In this document: in pieces, positions 34,534 through 43,259 of the stretch | Position numbering within the stretch: the first letter of the stretch is position 1 | Layout of the letters: each line of letters opens with the position of its first letter | Assembly: GCA_963833885.1 (NCBI GenBank) | Contig: CAWHZU010000016.1 | Location: 1 to 64,000, forward strand | Length of the DNA stretch: 64,000 bases | Reading direction: 5' to 3' | Source: JASHPR01 sp963833885 | Lineage (GTDB): Bacteria > Actinomycetota > Actinomycetes > Streptosporangiales > Streptosporangiaceae | Program-made: the position numbers and the translations under genes | The notes under the pieces: model-generated | The model's database searches: none | What the model saw: the letters and a program-made list of their open reading frames with translations, nothing else | What the model was told of the DNA's origin: nothing

Positions 34534-35178
34534 GTGACCGAGCTTGCCGAGTATTACCGCGAACGCGCGGCCGAGTACGACGCGGTGTACGCGAAGCCCG
34601 AGCGGCAGCAGGACCTGGCCAGGCTGCAGGGCCTGCTGTCGCCGCTGGTCGCCGGGCAGCGGGTGCTGGAGATCGCCGCGGGCACGGGGTACTGGACGCG
34701 CGTGCTGTCCGGCTCCGCCGCCGCGATCACCGCCACCGACCTGAACGCCGAGACGCTCGAGCTGGCGCGGGCCCGCGAGTACGGCGCGGCCGCCGTGACC
34801 TTCCGGCTCGCCGACGCATACGCGCTGGACCAGGTGCCCGGAGAGTTCGACACCGCATTCGTCGGGTTCTTCTGGTCCCACGTTCTGCGCGGCGACCTGC
34901 CGAGATTCGTGGCTGGCCTGAGCGCCCGCATGGGCCCGGGCGCGCGGCTGATCGTCCTCGACAACTCCTGCGTGCCGCGCAGCAGCCTTCCGATCAGCCG
35001 CACCACCGAGGCGGGCAACACCTACCAGCGCCGGACCCTGAACGACGGGCGCAGCTTCGAGATCCTGAAGAACTTCCCGGACCGCGGCCAGTTCACCGCC
35101 GACGTCGCCGACGCCGCCGCGGACGTGCGGTGGACGCAGCTCCGCTACTACTGGCTGGCCGCCTGCGAGCTGCGCTGA
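34534..35178 (+). CDS. SAM-dependent methyltransferase (class I)
   Basis: 214 aa Rossmann-fold methyltransferase: motif I VLEIAAGTGYWT (about 45-56), the acidic end of strand 2 in ATDLNAETLE, and a motif VLDNSCVP region. No substrate-specific feature is recognisable. GTG 34534 is 9 bases after the YbjQ-like gene, probably the same transcript. Confidence 0.88.
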   Translation: MTELAEYYRERAAEYDAVYAKPERQQDLARLQGLLSPLVAGQRVLEIAAGTGYWTRVLSGSAAAITATDLNAETLELARAREYGAAAVTFRLADAYALDQVPGEFDTAFVGFFWSHVLRGDLPRFVAGLSARMGPGARLIVLDNSCVPRSSLPISRTTEAGNTYQRRTLNDGRSFEILKNFPDRGQFTADVADAAADVRWTQLRYYWLAACELR

Positions 35179-35181
35179 CGG

Positions 35182-36660
35182 TCAGATCTCCGGCCAGCAG
35201 TGCACGGGCTCGTTGGTGCGCATCTGGTCGATGTACCCGAGCGTCATCAGCCGCAGCGCTTCCTCCCGCCCCGTCCCATGCCGGTCGGCGAGCGCGCGGA
35301 CCGAATCGGTCTGCCAGGTCGCGCCGGTCCGGCCGCACAGGCAGCGCTGCTCGATGATGCCGAGGAGACGCTTCGCGTCGCCGGGATCCACGCCCCACAG
35401 CTCGAGTCCGTCGGCGGCGAGCGGCAGCAGACGGCGCAGCACGAGCTCGGTCACCGGGACCTCGCCGAGGCCCGGCCAGTACAGCCGTGCGTCGATGCCG
35501 TGCCTGGCGCCCTCGGCGAGGTTGTCGGCCGCCGCCTTGAACGACATCTGCGTCCAGACCGGCCGCTCGGCCTCGGCGAGCGCGCGGACGAGGCCGCAGT
35601 AGAAGGCGGCGTTGGCCATGATGTCGGTGACCGTCGGGCCGGCCGGCAGCACCCGGTTCTCCACCCGCAGGTGCGGCAGCCCGTTCACCACCGCGTAGAC
35701 CGGCCGGTTCCAGCGGTAGATCGTGCCGTTGTGCAGCGTCAGCTCGGCGAGCTGCGGCGCCTGCCCGTTGTCCAGCGCCGCCGCGGGATCCTCGTCGTCG
35801 ACCAGCGGCAGCAGCGCGGGGAAATACCGCAGGTTCTCCTCGAACAGGTCGAACACCGACGTGATCCAGCGCTCGCCGAACCACACCCGGGGCCGGACCC
35901 CCTGGATCTTGAGCTCGTCCGGCCTGGTGTCGGTCGCCTGCTCGAACAGGGTGAGCCGGGTCTCCCGCCACAGTTCCCGCCCGAACAGGAACGGGGAGTT
36001 GGCGGCGATGGCCACCTGCGCGCCCGCGATCGCCTGGGCGGCGTTCCAGTAGCTGCCGAACGCCTCCGGGCTGACCTGGAGGTGACACTGCACGCTGGTG
36101 CAGGCGGCCTCGGGGGTGATCGTGTCGATGTGGGTGAGCAGCCGGTCGGCGCCCTCGATCGAGATCCGCATCTCCTCGCCGCGGGCGGCGAAGATCTGCT
36201 CGTTCAGCAGCCGGTACCGCGGGTTCGCCGACATGGCCTGCTCGCCGACGTCGCTCTCGGTCAGCGTCGGCAGGATGCCGACCATCACCAGGTGGCTCCC
36301 GGCCTGGCGGGCCCGGCGGCCGGCGTGGTCGAGACTGTCCAGCACCCCGCGCTCGAGCAGCATCAGGGCGTCGCCGACCAGCGGCCGCGGCGGCACGTTG
36401 ATCTCCAGGTTGAACTGGCCGAGCTCACTCGCCCAGCTGGGATCGGCGATCGCGCCGAGCACCTCGGTGTTCTTCATCGAGGGCAGGCCGAGCTCGTCGA
36501 CGAGGTTCAGCTCGATCTCCAGGCCAACCTGCCGCGGCTCGGTTTCGAACCGAGACTCGCGCAGCATCCGCGCGAACACGTCCAGGCAGCGGCGCACCTT
36601 CTCTCGGTAAGCACGCCGGTCCTGCTGACTCACGCTGATCGCAGGGACATCCCTGCCCAT
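35182..36660 (-). CDS. Glutamate-cysteine ligase family 2 (GCS2) protein
   Basis: About 492 aa. QVGLEIELNLVD (about 42-53) is the GCS2 metal/ATP entry motif, and QFNLEINVPP, CTSVQCHLQVSP and GERWITSVFDLF are further conserved blocks. GCS2 enzymes make gamma-glutamyl peptides. In actinobacteria, which usually use mycothiol, related proteins include EgtA (ergothioneine pathway) and uncharacterised ligases; no egtBCD genes are adjacent, so the product is open. ATG 36660 has GGGAGGGG 6 bases upstream. The long reading to 36924 is spurious. Confidence 0.88.
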   Translation of the reverse strand: MGRDVPAISVSQQDRRAYREKVRRCLDVFARMLRESRFETEPRQVGLEIELNLVDELGLPSMKNTEVLGAIADPSWASELGQFNLEINVPPRPLVGDALMLLERGVLDSLDHAGRRARQAGSHLVMVGILPTLTESDVGEQAMSANPRYRLLNEQIFAARGEEMRISIEGADRLLTHIDTITPEAACTSVQCHLQVSPEAFGSYWNAAQAIAGAQVAIAANSPFLFGRELWRETRLTLFEQATDTRPDELKIQGVRPRVWFGERWITSVFDLFEENLRYFPALLPLVDDEDPAAALDNGQAPQLAELTLHNGTIYRWNRPVYAVVNGLPHLRVENRVLPAGPTVTDIMANAAFYCGLVRALAEAERPVWTQMSFKAAADNLAEGARHGIDARLYWPGLGEVPVTELVLRRLLPLAADGLELWGVDPGDAKRLLGIIEQRCLCGRTGATWQTDSVRALADRHGTGREEALRLMTLGYIDQMRTNEPVHCWPEI

Positions 36661-36770
36661 CGGTCCCCTCCCGCTCACCTGGCCATGGGCAGCGGCCGTT
36701 CCCCCACTTTCGCACGTCATGGGGGTTGTGGCCAGGTCAGAAACGGTTCGGATCAGGGCAAGGAGCGGTC

Positions 36771-37766
36771 TTAGGACAGGCCCCAATCCAGGACCGGGCC
36801 GTCGGGCACGATTCTGGTGGGGTTGATGTGCGGATGCGTGGTGTAGTAGTGGCGCTTGATGTGGTCGAAGTTGGTCGTGCCGGAGAAGGCGGGCAGCGAG
36901 TACAGGTCGCGCGCATAGCGCCACAGGTTCGGGTAGTCGGTCAGCCGGCGGAGGTTGACCTTGAAGTGGTATTGGTAGACCGCATCAAACCGGGCCAGGG
37001 TCACCCAAAGCCGGACGTCGGCCTCGGTGATCGCGTCGCCGAGCAGGTACCGGCGGTCGGCCAGGCGCTGCTCCAGGTCGTCCAGGGTCGCGAAGATCTT
37101 GGATACGGCGTCGTGATACGCCTCCTGGGAGGTGGCCATGCCTGAGCGGTACACGCCGTTGTTCACGGTCTCGTAGACGACCGCGTTGATCGCGTCGATC
37201 TCGGGACGCAGCGATGCGGGGTACAGGTCATAGGCCTGATTGGAGAGCGCGCCGAACTCCGTGTCCAGGTCGATCGTGATGTCGGGGAAGTTGTTGCTGA
37301 CGATCTTGCCCGTCTCGCGGTCCCAGAGCACCGGGACGGAGATGTGCCCGTCGTAGCCGGGCTCGCTCGCCTCGTAGGCCTCGCGCAGGAACGAGAACCC
37401 GTTGACCGGGTCCAGCGAGTACCCGGGGCCCTCGCGGAACGCCCAGCCGCGCCCGTCTCTGATCGGGTCGACAGCCGAAAGCGAGATGACGTCCTCGAGG
37501 CCGAGCAGCTTGCGCACGATCGCGGTCCGGTGCGCCCACGGGCAGGCCCACGAGATGTACAGGTGGTACCGGCCCGGCACGGCCGGGTATCCGCTCGAGC
37601 CGTCCGCGGTGATCCGGCCGCGGAACGGGTAGGCCGGCCGCACGAACTCCCCGGTCGCCGGCTGGGGCTGCTTGCGCTTGAAGTCGCCGTAGTCTCCGAA
37701 GGCCGCGAAGTCGACTGGGCTTGCGCCCCCGCCCACCTCCCCCTTCACCTGCTGAGTGGTCGTCAT
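36771..37766 (-). CDS. Glutathionyl-hydroquinone reductase-like (Xi-class GST)
   Basis: About 331 aa: thioredoxin-like domain with SWACPWAHR (the Cys-Pro-Trp-Ala-His motif of Xi-class S-glutathionyl-hydroquinone reductases), then an all-helical GST C-domain (TEADVRLWVTLARFDAVYQYHF). In mycothiol-using bacteria this family probably acts on mycothiol conjugates. ATG 37766 is the only start in keeping with the family length; there is no strong Shine-Dalgarno. It is on the same strand as the downstream GCS2 gene, with 110 bases between, and 73 bases downstream of a MarR regulator. Confidence 0.9.
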   Translation of the reverse strand: MTTTQQVKGEVGGGASPVDFAAFGDYGDFKRKQPQPATGEFVRPAYPFRGRITADGSSGYPAVPGRYHLYISWACPWAHRTAIVRKLLGLEDVISLSAVDPIRDGRGWAFREGPGYSLDPVNGFSFLREAYEASEPGYDGHISVPVLWDRETGKIVSNNFPDITIDLDTEFGALSNQAYDLYPASLRPEIDAINAVVYETVNNGVYRSGMATSQEAYHDAVSKIFATLDDLEQRLADRRYLLGDAITEADVRLWVTLARFDAVYQYHFKVNLRRLTDYPNLWRYARDLYSLPAFSGTTNFDHIKRHYYTTHPHINPTRIVPDGPVLDWGLS

Positions 37767-37839
37767 GCCGGATACAACCCGGCCGCAATGGCGGCCATTC
37801 CGCGCCAGAGCGGCGGATGGCGTCGCGTAACAGCCCGTG

Positions 37840-38358
37840 TTACTGATTCCCGAACCAGCCGGGGATGTCGAGCCGGAACCCCTCCGCAGACGTGACCTTG
37901 TGCAGGTCGGCTTCCAGAGCGCGCAGCCGCTCCGCCCCGATGACCCCGGCCCAGCGGGCCCGCAGGTCGTCGAAGACCCGCGCCGACCGGTCCAGCGCGT
38001 CGAAGGCGCGGCCGGTGAGCCGCACGGCCTTGCGCCTGGCGTCGGCCGGGTCGGGCGCGCGCTCCAGGTAGCCCAGCCGCTCCAGGTGGTCGATCGTCTT
38101 GCCCGCCGCCTGCTTGGAGACGCCAAGCCTGCGGGCGAGCTGGGCCGCGGTCGTGCCGCCCGGGCCGATGGCCTGGAACACGAACCCGTGCATCGGCCGC
38201 ATGTCCGGGTGACCTTGCCGGGCCAGCTCGGCGTGCAGCTCGTCGATGAGCACGCGGAAGCCGTGCAGCAGCAGCAGCGGCAGCTCGAAGCCGGGCGGGT
38301 CAGCCGGCTCAGGCAGCCCGGCCCGGCCCAAGCCCAGCGGGTCAGCCGGCGTTGACAT
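37840..38358 (-). CDS. MarR family transcriptional regulator
   Basis: About 172 aa winged-helix regulator: GGTTAAQLARRLGVSKQAAG is the recognition HTH, followed by the wing ERAPDPADARRKAVRLT. ATG 38358 is preferred to TTG 38367; neither has a Shine-Dalgarno, and a TAAACC -10-like hexamer ends about 12 bases upstream, so the mRNA may be almost leaderless. It is divergent from a cupin gene across a region with two operator-like dyads. Confidence 0.9.
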   Translation of the reverse strand: MSTPADPLGLGRAGLPEPADPPGFELPLLLLHGFRVLIDELHAELARQGHPDMRPMHGFVFQAIGPGGTTAAQLARRLGVSKQAAGKTIDHLERLGYLERAPDPADARRKAVRLTGRAFDALDRSARVFDDLRARWAGVIGAERLRALEADLHKVTSAEGFRLDIPGWFGNQ

Positions 38359-38361
38359 AAA

Positions 38362-38413
38362 CGACAACCAGGTTTACTGTTTTGCTCGTCCAGCATTCGA
38401 CAACCATGTTGAC
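38362..38413. promoter_or_regulatory. Two MarR operator-like sites between marR and the cupin gene
   Basis: CGACAACCAGGTT (38362-38374) and CGACAACCATGTT (38398-38410) are near-identical 13-mers 36 bases apart, each an imperfect dyad around AACC-GGTT. The first touches the marR start and the second lies in the cupin leader. They would let one regulator control both divergent genes. Confidence 0.55.
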
Positions 38414-38438
38414 CATCTTAGCGACGGGAGGGACCCCG

Positions 38439-38810
38439 ATGCCGCTGATCACGAGCTCCGACGCTGACGTCTTCGAGACCCATGGGGTGCGGTTCAGCTC
38501 CTACGTCCGGCCCTCGCGAGGCAGCGGCCAGCTGTGCGCCTGGCGAGTCGACGTGCCCGCGGGCCTGACAGGCGCGCCGCACCGGCCATCGCGCGAGGAG
38601 GTCATCTGCTGCATCGGCGGTGAGCTCACGATCACCCTCGACGGCACCGAGCACAGCCTGCACCCCGGCGACGTGGCCTACATCCCGGCCGGCAGCGAGA
38701 TCCGCCTGGACGGCGGCCCGGACGGCGGCGCCGCATGGACAACCTCTCTCGCTGGCCTCGAGGCCACGATGAGCGACGGCAGCCAGCTCCGCCCGCCCTG
38801 GACGCTATGA
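38439..38810 (+). CDS. Small cupin domain protein
   Basis: About 123 aa single-domain cupin. Cupin motif 1 is partly seen around GAPHRPSREEVICCIGGELTI, and motif 2 as LHPGDVAYIPAGSEI. ATG 38439 has GGGAGGG 5 bases upstream. It is probably the target of the divergent MarR regulator. Ligand or activity unknown. Confidence 0.85.
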   Translation: MPLITSSDADVFETHGVRFSSYVRPSRGSGQLCAWRVDVPAGLTGAPHRPSREEVICCIGGELTITLDGTEHSLHPGDVAYIPAGSEIRLDGGPDGGAAWTTSLAGLEATMSDGSQLRPPWTL

Positions 38811-38817
38811 GGCAGGT

Positions 38818-38861
38818 GCAGCCCGTGAGGCCCGTGCAGCCCGTGAGGCCCGTGAGGCCCG
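38818..38861. repeat. 18-bp tandem repeat in a convergent spacer
   Basis: GCAGCCCGTGAGGCCCGT occurs twice in tandem (38818-38835, 38836-38853), followed by a partial copy, between the convergent cupin and P450 genes. No further function is visible. Confidence 0.7.
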
Positions 38862-38864
38862 GCG

Positions 38865-40205
38865 CTAGCGCGCGGCCCAGGCGACCGGCAGCCGCTTGAC
38901 CCCGCGCTGGAAGTTCGAGCGCAGGTAGGACGGCTGGCCGGCGAAGTCGAGCGCGGAGGTACGCGAGAGGACCTCGGCGAACAGCGCCCGCATCTGGGCG
39001 CGGGCCAGGTGCGAGCCGAGGCAGAAGTGCGGCCCGTGGCCGAAGACCAGATGCGGGTTGGGGTGCCGGCGGATGTCGAAGCCGTCGGCGTCGGCGAACA
39101 CCGCCTCGTCCCGGTTGGCCGAGGCGAACGACACCACCACCTTGTCCCCCGCCCGGATCGGCTGCCCGCCGAGCTCACAGTCGGCCGTGGCGGTCCTGCG
39201 GAACGTCATCACCGGGGTCCACCAGCGCAGCATCTCCTCGGCGGCGGCAGGCATCAGCCCGGGATCGGCGCGCAGCGCGTCCTGCGCCTCCGGGTGCTCG
39301 AGCAGCGCGATGCATGCCCCGGGCAGGCCGTTGCGTATCGTCTCGTTGCCCGCGACCGCGAACAGCCAGAACATGTTCTCGAACTCCTCGACGGACACCC
39401 GGCCGCCATCGTCGTCGACTTGCGCCAGCAGGATCGACATCACATCATCGCCGGGACGGCGCCGCCTGGCGTCGGCCAGCAGGTGCGCGTACGCGTACAG
39501 GTCAGGCATGCCGTCCCGGGTACGCGGATCGGGCATCCGGCCGCTGGCGTCGGGGACCGGCCGCAGCGCGAGCGCCTCGGCGGCCATCGGGGTCCCGCCG
39601 GACGGGTCGAACGCGGCCGACGCGGCGTAGTCGGGATCCTGGTAGCCGATCACCCGGTTCGACCAGTCGAACAGCAGCCACCGGTCCTGCTCCGGCATGC
39701 CGAGCACGTCCGCGAGGGTGAGCAGCGGCAGGTCCGCGGCGACGTCCTTGGCGAAGTCGCACTCACCCCGCCCGCCGCGTCCCGCGAACGCCCGCTCGCA
39801 CAGGGCCCGCGCGTGCCCGCGGATGCGCTCGTCGATCCGCGCGACCGCGCGCGGCGTGAACGATCTGGCCAGCAGCGTCCGCAGCCGGGAATGGGCCGGC
39901 GGGTCCATGTTCAGCATCATGGCGCGGACGTAGCCGAGCGCGGCCGGTGTCACCGGGTCGCGGATCTGGGTCGCGCCGAGCCAGGAGGAGAAGAGCTGCG
40001 GCTGCCGCATAACCGACCCGACGTCGGCGTGCCGCAGCACCAGCCAGAACCCGGGTCCGGCCGGCCAGCCCAGGACCGGGATCTCGTCGACCCAGACCAC
40101 CGGGCTGTCGCGGCGCAGCCTGGCGAGGGCGCCGAACGGCACCCCCTCGGTGTAGGTCGCGGGGTCGAACACGACCTCGGTGTCCGGCCTGGCCGTGGCG
40201 GTCAT
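38865..40205 (-). CDS. Cytochrome P450
   Basis: About 446 aa bacterial class I P450: I-helix AGNETIRNG (oxygen activation), an EMLRWWTPVMTFRRTA segment holding ExxR-type residues, and heme loop FGHGPHFCLGSHLAR with the Cys ligand. The overall pattern recalls the CYP125/CYP142/CYP123 steroid- and fatty-acid-type clan, but I cannot fix the family. ATG 40205 is 5 bases after the hydrolase stop, so it is co-transcribed. No ferredoxin gene is adjacent. Confidence 0.93.
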   Translation of the reverse strand: MTATARPDTEVVFDPATYTEGVPFGALARLRRDSPVVWVDEIPVLGWPAGPGFWLVLRHADVGSVMRQPQLFSSWLGATQIRDPVTPAALGYVRAMMLNMDPPAHSRLRTLLARSFTPRAVARIDERIRGHARALCERAFAGRGGRGECDFAKDVAADLPLLTLADVLGMPEQDRWLLFDWSNRVIGYQDPDYAASAAFDPSGGTPMAAEALALRPVPDASGRMPDPRTRDGMPDLYAYAHLLADARRRRPGDDVMSILLAQVDDDGGRVSVEEFENMFWLFAVAGNETIRNGLPGACIALLEHPEAQDALRADPGLMPAAAEEMLRWWTPVMTFRRTATADCELGGQPIRAGDKVVVSFASANRDEAVFADADGFDIRRHPNPHLVFGHGPHFCLGSHLARAQMRALFAEVLSRTSALDFAGQPSYLRSNFQRGVKRLPVAWAAR

Positions 40206-40210
40206 CGCGG

Positions 40211-40969
40211 TCAGTCCCGGCCGAGGAATTCCTCGATGGACGCGGCCAGCGCCGCCGGGGTCTCGAACATCGGGTAGTGCCCGGCGTTCGGCATCACCTC
40301 GAGCTCGGCGGCGGGATAGAACTGCAGCCAGGTCTGCTCCATCACCAGCGCGCCCAGCGCCGGGTCGTGCTCGCCGACGATGATCTTGACCGCGGCCGGG
40401 TTGCCCTTCACCCGCTCGGAGAAGTCGGTCTTCCCCCACGACTCGAGGTAGGCGCCGAACGCCTCGGTCGTGGAGTGGTCGAGCGAGTGCTGCACGACAT
40501 GATCAACGAAGGCGGCGGGCAGCCTGCCGCCGGTGGTGAAGTTGATGATCGCGAACCGGTTGTCGCGGCTGGCCGCGGCGCCGGAGAACAGCGCCCAGCC
40601 GTCCTCGTCGAACGGCACCCCGGTGGCCGGGACCGGGTTGAGCGCCACCACCCGGTGCACCCGCCCGGGTTCGGCCAGCAGCACGTGCTGGATCGCCTGG
40701 CCGGACATGGAGTGCCCGATCAGCGAGAACCGGTCCCAGCCCAGCTCGTCAGCGAGCGCGACGGCGTCGGCCGCCGCCTCCTCCATCGTGAAGTCGCCCG
40801 CGTCCTGCTTGCGACCGCCGTAACCGCGCAGGTCCATGAACACGTAGGTGTACCTGGACCCGTCAAGGTAGTCGGGCAGCGAGCCCCAGCCCCGGGCCGA
40901 GCCGAACCAGCCGTGCAGGGCGATGACATGGTGGTCGCCCGAACCCACGGTCACATGCGAGCTTGCCAT
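40211..40969 (-). CDS. Alpha/beta hydrolase
   Basis: 252 aa. The oxyanion region is ALHGWFGSARGW, the nucleophile elbow is LIGHSMSGQAI, the acid is in VGEHDPALG, and the catalytic His is in NAGHYPMFETP. Substrate unknown; it may be an esterase or a haloperoxidase-like hydrolase. GGGAGG precedes ATG 40969. Its first 107 bases overlap the out-of-frame 3' end of the MalY-like gene. Confidence 0.9.
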   Translation of the reverse strand: MASSHVTVGSGDHHVIALHGWFGSARGWGSLPDYLDGSRYTYVFMDLRGYGGRKQDAGDFTMEEAAADAVALADELGWDRFSLIGHSMSGQAIQHVLLAEPGRVHRVVALNPVPATGVPFDEDGWALFSGAAASRDNRFAIINFTTGGRLPAAFVDHVVQHSLDHSTTEAFGAYLESWGKTDFSERVKGNPAAVKIIVGEHDPALGALVMEQTWLQFYPAAELEVMPNAGHYPMFETPAALAASIEEFLGRD

Positions 40970-42128
40970 GCGGGCCTCCCTGTAAGACTGCGGCGGCCAT
41001 CCGCCGCACCGCCTCGGCCATCAGCTCCGGCGAGGTACCCATGTTCAGCCGGGCGAACCCGAGCCCCTGCGCGCCGAAGTCGGGGCCGGGGCTGAGCGCG
41101 ACCCGGCCGCGGTCGAGGAACGCCGCTGCGGGGTCGTCGCCGAGGCCGAGCGCGCGGCAGTCCAGCCAGGCCAGGAAGCTCGCCTCCGGCGGCAGGTACC
41201 GCACCCCCGGCAGGTGCTCGGCCAGCAGCCCGGTCAGCAGCGAGCGGTTCTCGTCGAGCTGGCCGAGCAGCGCATCCAGCCAGGGCAACGACTCGGTGAA
41301 CGCGGCGACCGCCGCGAGCACGCCGATCTGGCCGGCCAGCAGCGCGTCCCAGCGCTCGCTCAGCGGGGCGGCCAGCTCGGGCGATCCGGCCACCGCCACC
41401 CCGCACTTCAGCCCCGGGATATTCCACGCCTTGGAGGCTGACGTGAAAGTGACGGAACGTGTCGTCATCTCGTGATCGAGCGAGCCGAACGGCACGTGGT
41501 GCGCCCCGGGCAAGACCAGCGGCGCGTGGATCTCGTCGATCAGCAGGATGACACCGCGGCGCAGGCAAATGTCGGCCACCGTGGTCAGCTGCTGCCGCGA
41601 CCAGACCCGGCCGGTGGGGTTGTGCGGGCTGCACAGCAGGTAGGCGTGGACGCCGTCGTCGGCCAGGGCCCGGTCGAGCGCCTCGGGATCCAGGTCGTAA
41701 CGGCCGTCGCCGGCCCGGCTCAGCGGCGCCTCGACGATCCGGCGGTCGGCGAAACGCAGCCGCTCGAAGAACGGCGGGTACACCGGCGGGCTGATCACGA
41801 TCCCCGCTCCGGGCGGGGTGACCGCCTGCACCAGCTCGGCGATGCCGGTCATCACGTCGGGAAGCGCGAAGACCATGTCCGGATCGGGCGACCAGTTCAG
41901 CCGCTTGGCGGCGAAGGCCGCGAACGCGTCGCCGAGCTCGCCCTTGTGCCCGTAACCGCAGTCGCCGGCTGCGATCGCGGCCGTGGCGGCCGCCACGATC
42001 GGCGCCGCCAGGTCGAAGTCCATCTCGGCCACGAACGCGGGAAGCACGTCGGCCGGATAAGCCCGCCACTTGAAGCTCGTCCGCTTCCTCAACTGGTCAA
42101 GGGAGCAACTCCCCAGGCGCGGGTCCAC
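40863..42128 (-). CDS. MalY/PatB-type cystathionine beta-lyase-like aminotransferase
   Basis: 421 aa fold-type I PLP enzyme: YGHKGELGDAFAAF, CSPHNPTGRVW, LLIDEIHAPL and the PLP Lys in TSASKAWNIPGLKCG. MalY/PatB members cleave C-S bonds in cystathionine and Cys conjugates. The frame runs about 35 residues past the normal family end (VRRMAAAVLQ) into the hydrolase gene, giving a 107-base overlap. Either the stop has been lost or this is a genuine long overlap. GTG 42128 is the probable start; no good Shine-Dalgarno is visible. Confidence 0.88.
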   Translation of the reverse strand: MDPRLGSCSLDQLRKRTSFKWRAYPADVLPAFVAEMDFDLAAPIVAAATAAIAAGDCGYGHKGELGDAFAAFAAKRLNWSPDPDMVFALPDVMTGIAELVQAVTPPGAGIVISPPVYPPFFERLRFADRRIVEAPLSRAGDGRYDLDPEALDRALADDGVHAYLLCSPHNPTGRVWSRQQLTTVADICLRRGVILLIDEIHAPLVLPGAHHVPFGSLDHEMTTRSVTFTSASKAWNIPGLKCGVAVAGSPELAAPLSERWDALLAGQIGVLAAVAAFTESLPWLDALLGQLDENRSLLTGLLAEHLPGVRYLPPEASFLAWLDCRALGLGDDPAAAFLDRGRVALSPGPDFGAQGLGFARLNMGTSPELMAEAVRRMAAAVLQGGPHGKLACDRGFGRPPCHRPARLVRLGPGLGLAARLP

Positions 42129-42168
42129 CCGTGGATCGTAACCCGCCCCGGTATGCCAGGATCGTGGC

Positions 42169-42522
42169 GTGGCTGAGGACTGGGCCAGGCCGGTAGTGCA
42201 CTGGGAGATCGTGGCCCGCGACGCCGGGCGCCAGGCCGCGTTCTACCGGGAGCTGTTCCACTGGGAGATCGGGGACGGCCCGATCATGCAGATACCGCCG
42301 GGGCTCGGCGGCCCCGAACCGGGGCCGGGCGGGCACATCCGCGCCGGTGACCGGCCCGGGGTCGCCCTCTACGTTCAGGTGCGCGACCTGCGCGCGTCGC
42401 TGGCGCGCGCGGTCGAGCTGGGCGGCACGCTGGTGACCGCGCCGTTCGACGTTCCCGGCGGCCCGACGCTCGCCGCGGTGGACGACCCGGAAGGCAACCC
42501 GCTCGTGCTCGTCCAGCAGTAG
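42169..42522 (+). CDS. VOC family (glyoxalase-like) protein
   Basis: 117 aa, one vicinal-oxygen-chelate half-fold repeated: VVHWEIVARDAGRQAAFYRE at the start and DDPEGNPLVLVQQ at the end are typical. Function unknown. GTG 42169 is divergent from the MalY-like gene, and the stop is 2 bases from a convergent SRPBCC gene. Confidence 0.88.
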   Translation: MAEDWARPVVHWEIVARDAGRQAAFYRELFHWEIGDGPIMQIPPGLGGPEPGPGGHIRAGDRPGVALYVQVRDLRASLARAVELGGTLVTAPFDVPGGPTLAAVDDPEGNPLVLVQQ

Positions 42523-42524
42523 GC

Positions 42525-43259
42525 CTACGCGGCGAGGCCGCCGAGCCAGTTCTGCCACGCCTCGGTCTCGGTCGACGGGTCGCGGTCGTCGAAGTAGTGC
42601 GCGGTCGCGAAGACCATGTCGTTATAGCCGTGGATCAGCATGTACATCGCGTCGTCGGTACGCATGCCCACGAAACTCGGCGAGCCCACGAACTCCACGG
42701 TGCCGTCGACCGGCTCGATCCCGGGCACGCTGAGCCGCGCCGGGTGACCGTCCGCCGCGTCCGGGCCGACGCCGACCGCCGCCGTCATGGCCGCCCACGA
42801 GTCCTTGGTGATCGGCCCCGGCAGGAACAGCGAGCCCTTGGCGGTGCGCGGTGCGAAGTGCTTCAGGTAGACGGCGAGCTTCGTCATGTAGGCGTGGTCG
42901 CCGACGGACAGGCCGTTGTATTCGGCCTCCCAGTTGTCGCCGAGTAGGCCACTGTGCACAACGCGCACCACCGCGCCGCCTCCGTCGCGCGACTCGATGA
43001 GCCACTCGAAGGCCATGAACGTGCCGTCCGCGTGCTTGTCCTCCTGCGTCGCGTAGCGGTGACCGGGTTCCCAGACGGTGATGCGGGAGCTGGACACCTC
43101 GCCGAACATGTTGAACGTGCTGGTCTTGCTCGCGCTGTCGATTTCGGTGCGCCCCATGAGCCAGGAGTCGACTCCCGGCCCCGACGTGATCGCCTCCCAC
43201 ACCTCGTCCGGCGTGGCGTCGACGGGGAACTCCTCGCGGACCTCGAATGGATGCGTCAT
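42525..43259 (-). CDS. SRPBCC (AHSA1-like) domain protein
   Basis: 244 aa, longer than a single AHSA1 domain. The first ~140 residues have the fold signature (VREEFPVDATPDEVWEAITS; ending TKLAVYLKHF), with an extra ~100-residue C-terminal part lacking a recognisable motif. ATG 43259 overlaps the stop of the ArsR regulator (ATGA); ArsR-SRPBCC pairs are a recurrent actinobacterial module. Function unknown. Confidence 0.88.
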   Translation of the reverse strand: MTHPFEVREEFPVDATPDEVWEAITSGPGVDSWLMGRTEIDSASKTSTFNMFGEVSSSRITVWEPGHRYATQEDKHADGTFMAFEWLIESRDGGGAVVRVVHSGLLGDNWEAEYNGLSVGDHAYMTKLAVYLKHFAPRTAKGSLFLPGPITKDSWAAMTAAVGVGPDAADGHPARLSVPGIEPVDGTVEFVGSPSFVGMRTDDAMYMLIHGYNDMVFATAHYFDDRDPSTETEAWQNWLGGLAA

